This document shows positions 6,698 through 10,534 of a stretch of DNA of 10,534 nucleotides, piece after piece (position 1 is the stretch's first letter; every line of letters starts with the position of its first letter). The translations under genes were made by a program, and so were the position numbers. The notes beneath the pieces are model-generated. The model did not search any database and was not told the origin of the DNA. It worked only from the letters and a program-made list of their open reading frames with translations. Origin of the DNA: Anaerolineales bacterium UBA877 (GTDB lineage: Bacteria > Chloroflexota > Anaerolineae > Anaerolineales > Villigracilaceae); NCBI GenBank assembly GCA_002294405.1, contig DBFP01000036.1, forward strand, positions 34,488 to 45,021, read 5' to 3'.

Positions 6698-7678
6698 CTA
6701 TAACGGTTTTTTGATGCCCAACTTGCGTACCATCAAGAAATGCGCCAGCATAAACGCCACGGTGGCCAGTGGAACGATGATAATATGCAGTGCATAGAAC
6801 CGCCCCAGTGTCGCTTCGGTCACGTTCCAGCCGACGCGCAGGAATACCAGGGCAAGGTTGCCTATGGATGGGATCGCGCCTGCAATTTGCGTACCGACAG
6901 TTGTCGCCCAGTAAGCCCGCTGGTCCCAGGGCAGCAGGTAGCCGGTGAAACCAAAGACAAGTGTCAGAATGAGCAGCACTACTCCGCTGATCCAGTTCAG
7001 TTCGCGCGGCCGCTTGTAGGCCCCCATGATGAAGACCCTCAGCATGTGGGCGATGCACAAAACGATCATGGCGTTTGCCGACCAGTGATGGATCATGCGG
7101 ATGGCCGAGCCGAAGCGAACCTGGGTTTCGATGAATTGGATGCTGGCATATGCCTCCGCGGCGGTCGGCTTGTAATAGAATGCCAGCATGATGCCGGTGA
7201 CAGCCTGGACGACGAACAGGAATGCGGTGATGCCCCCCAGGCAGTACCACCAGTGCAGGGCGTAAATGGGCACCGGTTTTCCCAGGATCTTGGAAAGCGG
7301 CTGCGCAACCTGGTATCGCTCGTCAATCCAATCCGTGACACGTGCAGTGAGAGGTTTCCACTCCCTGCGCTTCGTCCAGACCGAGGCCGAACGGTACACG
7401 CCGAAAACGAAAATCATGCCGAAGGTTCCAAAGACGGCCCAGCTGGCGAGCGGGGTCCACAGGTTCTTATTTTCGCCGTTGATGTGGCAGGACAGGCAGG
7501 GTTCCATCTTTGGAGGTGGGATTTCCGCGGCGAGTGAATTTCCTGTCCCCGCGTTTGCCACCTGGCTGAAAGGGGTGCTTTGATAGGCTTTGCCATGCAA
7601 GAACAGGGCTGCCAGGAGGATAAGAGCCAACCCTGCAGCCAGCAAGCCAATGGGTAGAATTTTCCGGGTATTTTTCAT
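6698..7678 (-). CDS. Cytochrome b6-like protein with N-terminal membrane-anchored heme c extension, 326 aa
   Basis: Residues from about 115 on match cytochrome b6: TDWIDERY, YCLGGIT with C146 (the position of b6 Cys35, which binds heme cn/ci), heme b ligands H197 and H211 in helix B and H298 and H313 in helix D, and the LPWDQ loop at 249-253. The 15-residue spacing in helix D is the b6 type, not the bc1 type. Unusually, about 110 residues precede this: a membrane segment (about 7-28), a loop with the heme c motif C61-L-S-C64-H65, and a second segment (about 76-95). With the N-terminus inside, the CxxCH lies outside and b6 keeps its normal orientation. The loop (about 48 residues) is too small for a normal cytochrome c domain. 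First gene of the operon; AAGGGA serves as a modest ribosome binding site. Confidence 0.93.
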   Translation of the reverse strand: MKNTRKILPIGLLAAGLALILLAALFLHGKAYQSTPFSQVANAGTGNSLAAEIPPPKMEPCLSCHINGENKNLWTPLASWAVFGTFGMIFVFGVYRSASVWTKRREWKPLTARVTDWIDERYQVAQPLSKILGKPVPIYALHWWYCLGGITAFLFVVQAVTGIMLAFYYKPTAAEAYASIQFIETQVRFGSAIRMIHHWSANAMIVLCIAHMLRVFIMGAYKRPRELNWISGVVLLILTLVFGFTGYLLPWDQRAYWATTVGTQIAGAIPSIGNLALVFLRVGWNVTEATLGRFYALHIIIVPLATVAFMLAHFLMVRKLGIKKPL

Positions 7679-7711
7679 GGGTTCCCTTGGGATGCGATCT
7701 GGGTTTGGATC

Positions 7712-7739
7712 ATTCTTCTTCAGGATACGCCATCCTCAA
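7712..7739 (-). promoter_or_regulatory. Possible promoter with overlapping palindrome for the Rieske/b6 operon
   Basis: On the minus strand, TTGAGG (complement of 7734-7739) and AAGAAT (complement of 7712-7717) are 16 bases apart, about 30-60 bases upstream of the b6-like start. A short inverted repeat (7722-7726 and 7732-7736) lies in the spacer and touches the -35 box, as an operator might. The box matches are only moderate, so this is tentative. Nothing else was recognised in 7679-7800. Confidence 0.28.
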
Positions 7740-7802
7740 GCGTGTGTCATCCGCCCACCGCCTGAATACCTGTCGGGAATGCACCTTATTTTGGATATAA
7801 AT

Positions 7803-7830
7803 ACACCCTACCATTTCGCTGGCAGGGTGT
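7803..7830 (-). terminator. Possible terminator after the response regulator
   Basis: Inverted repeat arms at 7803-7812 and 7821-7830 enclose an 8-base loop. In RNA from the minus strand the 10-bp stem is fully paired (one G-U pair), whereas in the plus-strand RNA the same position is an A-C mismatch; this points to function in the minus-strand transcript. The following bases are AU-rich (AUUUAUAU) but not a clean U-run, so termination may be partial. It lies about 40 bases past the response-regulator stop, and before the b6 operon. Confidence 0.55.
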
Positions 7831-7866
7831 TTCAGTTCATTTCAAATTCCCGGGGGAGGAAAAAGT

Positions 7867-8517
7867 TTAAATCTCGATGATCTTTTTCTGAATGGCGTAC
7901 TTGATCAATTCACCCCTGTCATGCAGGTTTAACTTCTGCATCAGGCTGAGGCGGTGTGCCTGGACAGTCTTGACCGAGAGAGTGAGGATCTCGGCGATCT
8001 GCTTGTTGGTATGCCCCTCAGCGATCAATTGCAGGACCTCGCGTTCACGGGGACTCAAGCCGTCACCTTTTTCATTCGGGCGGATGCCGCCCCAGCGCAG
8101 GTAATCTTCGATGACCAGCCTGGTGATGGCTGGGGACAGAACAGCTTCGCCCTGCTGGACGGAGTGGATGGCGCTGATGAGTTCATCCGCGGCTGCATCC
8201 TTCAAAATATATCCCATCGCCCCCGCCTCCAACGCCTGGCGGATGTATTCTTCGTTATCATACTGGCTCAGGATGAGCACTCGCAGATTGGGGCATTGTC
8301 GTTTGATCTGCCGGGTGGCTTCCAACCCGTTCAGCAGCGGCATCGCAATGTCCATTACCACCACATCCGGTTTCAACTGGCAGGCAAGGGTGACCGCGCT
8401 CCGCCCGTCCTCCGCATCCCCGATGATCACCAGGTCGGATTCACGTTCGAGGCGTGTTCGCAGGCTTTCCCGCAGGATGGTGTGGTCGTCGGCCAACAGG
8501 ATACGGATCTGGTCCAT
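7867..8517 (-). CDS. NarL/FixJ-family response regulator, 216 aa
   Basis: This is a two-component response regulator that binds DNA. The receiver domain (about 4-118) has the acidic pair D10-D11, phosphoacceptor D56, S84 in the Thr/Ser switch position and K106. The output is a LuxR-type helix-turn-helix (about 152-212) with LSPREREVL at 154-162 and the recognition-helix region SVKTVQAHR at 181-189. The start at 8517 begins MDQIRILLADDH, the normal first strand, but has no strong Shine-Dalgarno sequence. It lies 48 bases after the enoyl-CoA hydratase stop on the same strand, so co-transcription with the beta-oxidation genes is possible, and directly upstream of the b6 operon, a plausible target. 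No histidine kinase is visible in the window, so its signal is unknown. Confidence 0.95.
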   Translation of the reverse strand: MDQIRILLADDHTILRESLRTRLERESDLVIIGDAEDGRSAVTLACQLKPDVVVMDIAMPLLNGLEATRQIKRQCPNLRVLILSQYDNEEYIRQALEAGAMGYILKDAAADELISAIHSVQQGEAVLSPAITRLVIEDYLRWGGIRPNEKGDGLSPREREVLQLIAEGHTNKQIAEILTLSVKTVQAHRLSLMQKLNLHDRGELIKYAIQKKIIEI

Positions 8518-8565
8518 TAATTCTATTTTACCCGAAAGGTCATCCAGGGTTCTTGTTTTGAGCCT

Positions 8566-9348
8566 TTACCTGCCCTTATACACGGCCTTACGTTTATTGA
8601 TGAAGGCTTGCATCCCCTCTTTTTGATCCTCGGTGGCGAACAATGTGGCGAACATTGCACTTTCATACCTCAGCCCATCCTCCATGCCCATATTCGCACC
8701 ATTGACAATGGCATCCTTGGCGCTTGCCACCGCCTTGATTCCATTCTGTGCTATCGCTCGCGCAATTTCCATCACCCTGGCTTTCAGATCTTCGCTCGAA
8801 AAAACCTCGTTAACCATACCCCATTCTTTAGCCTGCTGTGCTGAGAGCACTTTTCCACTAAATATCAGTTCCCTCGCCTTGTTCGGACCGATCAATCGGG
8901 GCAAGGTTTGGGTTCCGCCAAAACCAGGGATCACCCCCAGGGTTACCTCCGTCAAGCCAAGTTTGGCTTTCTCGGATGCATAAATGAAATCGCATGCCAG
9001 GGCCAATTCCAACCCCCCACCCAGGGCATAGCCGTTAACTGCAGCGATGACCGGCTTGCTCATTTTTTGGATGAACTCGATCATCTGCTGACCTTTGCGG
9101 GAAAATTCCCGTGCTGCCAGGGGTCCCATGGCAGCCATTTCCCGGATATCCCCACCGGCTATAAATGCCTTTTCCCCGGCGCCTGTGATCACAACTACTT
9201 TAACCTCTTCATCATGCTCCAGGTCGCGCAGGGAATTTTCCAGCGATTCGACCACTTCGGAATTCAGCGCATTCAAGCTTTCTGGACGGTTAATCTTCAA
9301 CCAGCCGATGTTTTCAATCACCTCGATCAGGATGTTCTTGGTTTCCAA
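8566..9348 (-). CDS. Enoyl-CoA hydratase (crotonase family), TTG start, 260 aa
   Basis: Adds water to 2-enoyl-CoA to give 3-hydroxyacyl-CoA, the second step of beta-oxidation. The crotonase fold is clear: AFIAGGDI at 61-68 and ALGGGLELA at 108-116 form the oxyanion hole, and the two catalytic glutamates of true hydratases are present, E114 and E134 (in GLTEVTLGVIPGFGG). Its 260 residues are the usual length for the single-domain enzyme. The start is TTG at 9348: GAGGAG (complement of 9355-9360) is 6 bases upstream, the first in-frame ATG is about 70 codons later and would remove half the active site, and family members begin at this point. It follows the 3-hydroxyacyl-CoA dehydrogenase by 86 bases. 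Confidence 0.95.
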   Translation of the reverse strand: METKNILIEVIENIGWLKINRPESLNALNSEVVESLENSLRDLEHDEEVKVVVITGAGEKAFIAGGDIREMAAMGPLAAREFSRKGQQMIEFIQKMSKPVIAAVNGYALGGGLELALACDFIYASEKAKLGLTEVTLGVIPGFGGTQTLPRLIGPNKARELIFSGKVLSAQQAKEWGMVNEVFSSEDLKARVMEIARAIAQNGIKAVASAKDAIVNGANMGMEDGLRYESAMFATLFATEDQKEGMQAFINKRKAVYKGR

Positions 9349-9400
9349 GGTCTGCTCCTCTCAAAACGCAATATTCTACGGTCTGGGATTCCAATTTTCA

Positions 9401-9427
9401 CCGGGGAAAACAAATGCTTTTGCCCGG
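9401..9427 (-). other. Intercistronic hairpin between dehydrogenase and hydratase genes
   Basis: A 10-bp inverted repeat with one mismatch (9401-9410 and 9418-9427) and a 7-base loop lies just after the 3-hydroxyacyl-CoA dehydrogenase stop. In the minus-strand RNA no U-run follows, so it is not a standard terminator; mRNA protection or processing is possible. Confidence 0.35.
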
Positions 9428-9434
9428 CTTTTGG

Positions 9435-10280
9435 TTAATAAGTGTAGAATCCGCGACCGGATTTCTTTCCAAGATAACCGGCGTTTACCATTTTTACCAA
9501 TAATGGACAGGGGCGGAACTTGGGATCCTTAAATCCCTCATACAGCACGGTGATGATAGCCAGGACCGTATCCAGGCCGATCAGGTCTGCCAATGCCAGC
9601 GGTCCCATGGGGTGATTGGTGCCAAGTTTCATCCCCATGTCGATATCTTCAACTGAAGCGATTCCTTCATAATAGGTGAAAATGGCCTCGTTGATCATGG
9701 GCATCAGGATCCGGTTGACGACAAAGCCGGGATAATCTTGTGAAACTGTCATTACCTTCCCAAGTTTCTCAATCAAGCCGGCAATCACCTGGAACGTTTC
9801 ATCACTCGTAGCCAGCCCCTTGATCACCTCGACCAGCTGCATGACTGGCACCGGATTCATGAAGTGCATACCGATCACTTTTTCCGGACGTTTGGTGGCT
9901 GCCCCGATCCTGGTGATTGAAATGGATGATGTGTTGGTCGCCAGGATGGCGTCCTTGTTCACTATCTCATCCAGTTGACAAAACAGGTCGAGTTTTAAAG
10001 CCTCGTTTTCACTGGCTGCTTCAACCACCAGACCGCAGTCGGTAAATCTATGCAAATCCTTGACCACCGATATCCGCCCCAGGATGGACGGAAATGAGTC
10101 CGCAGGGATGAGTCCCTTTTCCGCCTGCCTCCCCAGGTTCTTCTCGATTGTCTTTAACGCCTTTTCGACCTGGGCGGGAATAACATCGTACAACCAGACG
10201 CTGTATTCATGCTGCGCAAAAACATGCGCGATCCCATTCCCCATCTGCCCGGCACCCACCACACCGATTTTCATATCCAT
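9435..10280 (-). CDS. 3-hydroxyacyl-CoA (3-hydroxybutyryl-CoA) dehydrogenase, 281 aa
   Basis: Oxidises 3-hydroxyacyl-CoA to 3-ketoacyl-CoA with a nicotinamide cofactor, the third step of beta-oxidation, or runs in reverse in butyrate or PHB metabolism. The Rossmann motif GAGQMG is at 9-14. Catalytic residues fall at the family spacing: S118, H139 (in HFMNPVPVM), E151 and N189. The C-terminal helical domain ends with the typical GRGFYTY. Length fits the single-domain bacterial Hbd/FadB2 type, not the large fused FadB. The ATG at 10280 is preferred: AGGAGG (complement of 10286-10291) is 5 bases upstream. A second ATG two codons later is possible, while the upstream extension to 10316 would overrun the ribosome binding site. 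Confidence 0.95.
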   Translation of the reverse strand: MDMKIGVVGAGQMGNGIAHVFAQHEYSVWLYDVIPAQVEKALKTIEKNLGRQAEKGLIPADSFPSILGRISVVKDLHRFTDCGLVVEAASENEALKLDLFCQLDEIVNKDAILATNTSSISITRIGAATKRPEKVIGMHFMNPVPVMQLVEVIKGLATSDETFQVIAGLIEKLGKVMTVSQDYPGFVVNRILMPMINEAIFTYYEGIASVEDIDMGMKLGTNHPMGPLALADLIGLDTVLAIITVLYEGFKDPKFRPCPLLVKMVNAGYLGKKSGRGFYTY

Positions 10281-10314
10281 GATTTCCTCCTGTGCTGATT
10301 CTTTGGATTGAGGC

Positions 10315-10350
10315 AAAAAAATGTGGATTTCGTAAAGACAGGATCCACAT
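10315..10350 (-). terminator. Weak rho-independent terminator or attenuator after the thiolase
   Basis: An 8-bp perfect inverted repeat (10321-10328 and 10343-10350) with a 14-base loop is followed on the minus strand by six T residues (complement of 10315-10320). The stem is AT-rich, so termination may be partial. Only about 34 bases remain before the next start codon, leaving little room for a separate promoter, so read-through with lowered downstream expression fits better than a full stop. Confidence 0.55.
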
Positions 10351-10366
10351 GGTCCGCTGGATTGGA

Positions 10367-10534
10367 TTATATTCTTTCAAAAATAGCCGCCACCGCCTCT
10401 CCCCCACCGATGCAAAGGGTTGCCAATCCATAACGGACCTGGCGCCTGTTCATCTCCCTGACCAGCGTTGCTGCCAGTCGACCTCCGCTGGCACCGATGG
10501 GGTGACCAAGAGCCACCGCGCCCCCATTGACGTT
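10367..10534 (-). CDS. Thiolase (acetyl-CoA acyltransferase), C-terminal end (cut by window edge)
   Basis: The last 55 residues of a thiolase, which cleaves 3-ketoacyl-CoA to acetyl-CoA and a shortened acyl-CoA, or condenses two acetyl-CoA. Both C-terminal active-site blocks are present: [16 protein letters not shown] with the catalytic His at visible residue 11, and LATLCIGGG with the catalytic Cys at visible residue 41. It ends ERI-TAA at 10369-10367. The N-terminal nucleophilic Cys lies outside the window. It is the first of three beta-oxidation genes on this strand, 86 bases before the 3-hydroxyacyl-CoA dehydrogenase. Whether it acts in degradation or biosynthesis cannot be told here. Confidence 0.95.
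   Translation of the reverse strand, partial: NVNGGAVALGHPIGASGGRLAATLVREMNRRQVRYGLATLCIGGGEAVAAIFERI

Noticed and set aside
6669..7250. 193-codon alternative minus-strand frame within the b6 gene
   Set aside because: It is out of frame with b6 and rich in His, Arg and Gly from frame-shifted codons, without recognisable features.
6740..7537. 265-codon plus-strand open frame opposite cytochrome b6
   Set aside because: The minus-strand frame has all heme ligands of b6; the plus-strand product is composition-driven and has no motif.
7859..8520. Plus-strand frames opposite the response regulator as possible genes
   Set aside because: The minus-strand receiver and LuxR-type domains account fully for the constraint there.
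9401..9427. Hairpin as a terminator after the 3-hydroxyacyl-CoA dehydrogenase
   Set aside because: No U-run follows on the minus strand; kept only as a generic hairpin.

Overview
The window reads as a chromosomal energy-metabolism region from an anaerobic or facultative bacterium. The protein style best fits a Chloroflexota (Anaerolineae-like) genome: a b6-type cytochrome b split from a subunit-IV-like gene, HdrD-like Fe-S oxidoreductases, an FrhB/FdhB-like subunit, and single-domain beta-oxidation enzymes. That taxonomic guess is inference. No rRNA, tRNA, insertion sequence, CRISPR array or phage gene was seen, and no intergenic gap exceeds about 190 bases.

Layout. (1) Positions 1-563, minus strand: N-terminal part of an acyl-CoA dehydrogenase, running off the left edge. 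(2) Positions 697-2817, plus strand, divergent from it: a 706-residue membrane Fe-S oxidoreductase with a NarI-like heme b membrane domain, two [4Fe-4S] motifs and two CCG domains. This is the architecture of EtfAB:menaquinone oxidoreductase (EMO). A strong bidirectional terminator (2822-2859) separates it from a convergent operon. (3) Positions 7678 down to 2912, minus strand: a five-gene operon of cytochrome b6-like protein with an N-terminal heme c extension, subunit IV-like protein, Rieske protein, a second EMO/HdrD-like protein, and an FrhB/FdhB-like Fe-S flavoprotein-type subunit. The first four genes are spaced only 1-9 bases apart. (4) Positions 8517-7867, minus: a NarL-type response regulator with no kinase in the window. 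(5) Positions 10534-8566, minus: end of a thiolase, 3-hydroxyacyl-CoA dehydrogenase and enoyl-CoA hydratase.

How it fits together. The window holds enzymes for all four beta-oxidation steps (two of them cut by the window edges) around two candidate electron entry points to the quinone pool. Acyl-CoA dehydrogenase would reduce EtfAB (not in the window), and an EMO-like protein would pass those electrons to menaquinone. The Rieske/b6 operon looks like a quinol-oxidising complex without a cytochrome f or c1 gene; a tiny heme c loop fused to cytochrome b6 may take that role. Its Rieske protein lacks the two hydroxyl residues that raise cluster potential, which suggests a low-potential menaquinol system. 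Linking this complex in one operon to an HdrD-like and an FrhB-like protein is the most unusual feature here and the best candidate for a new electron-transfer system.
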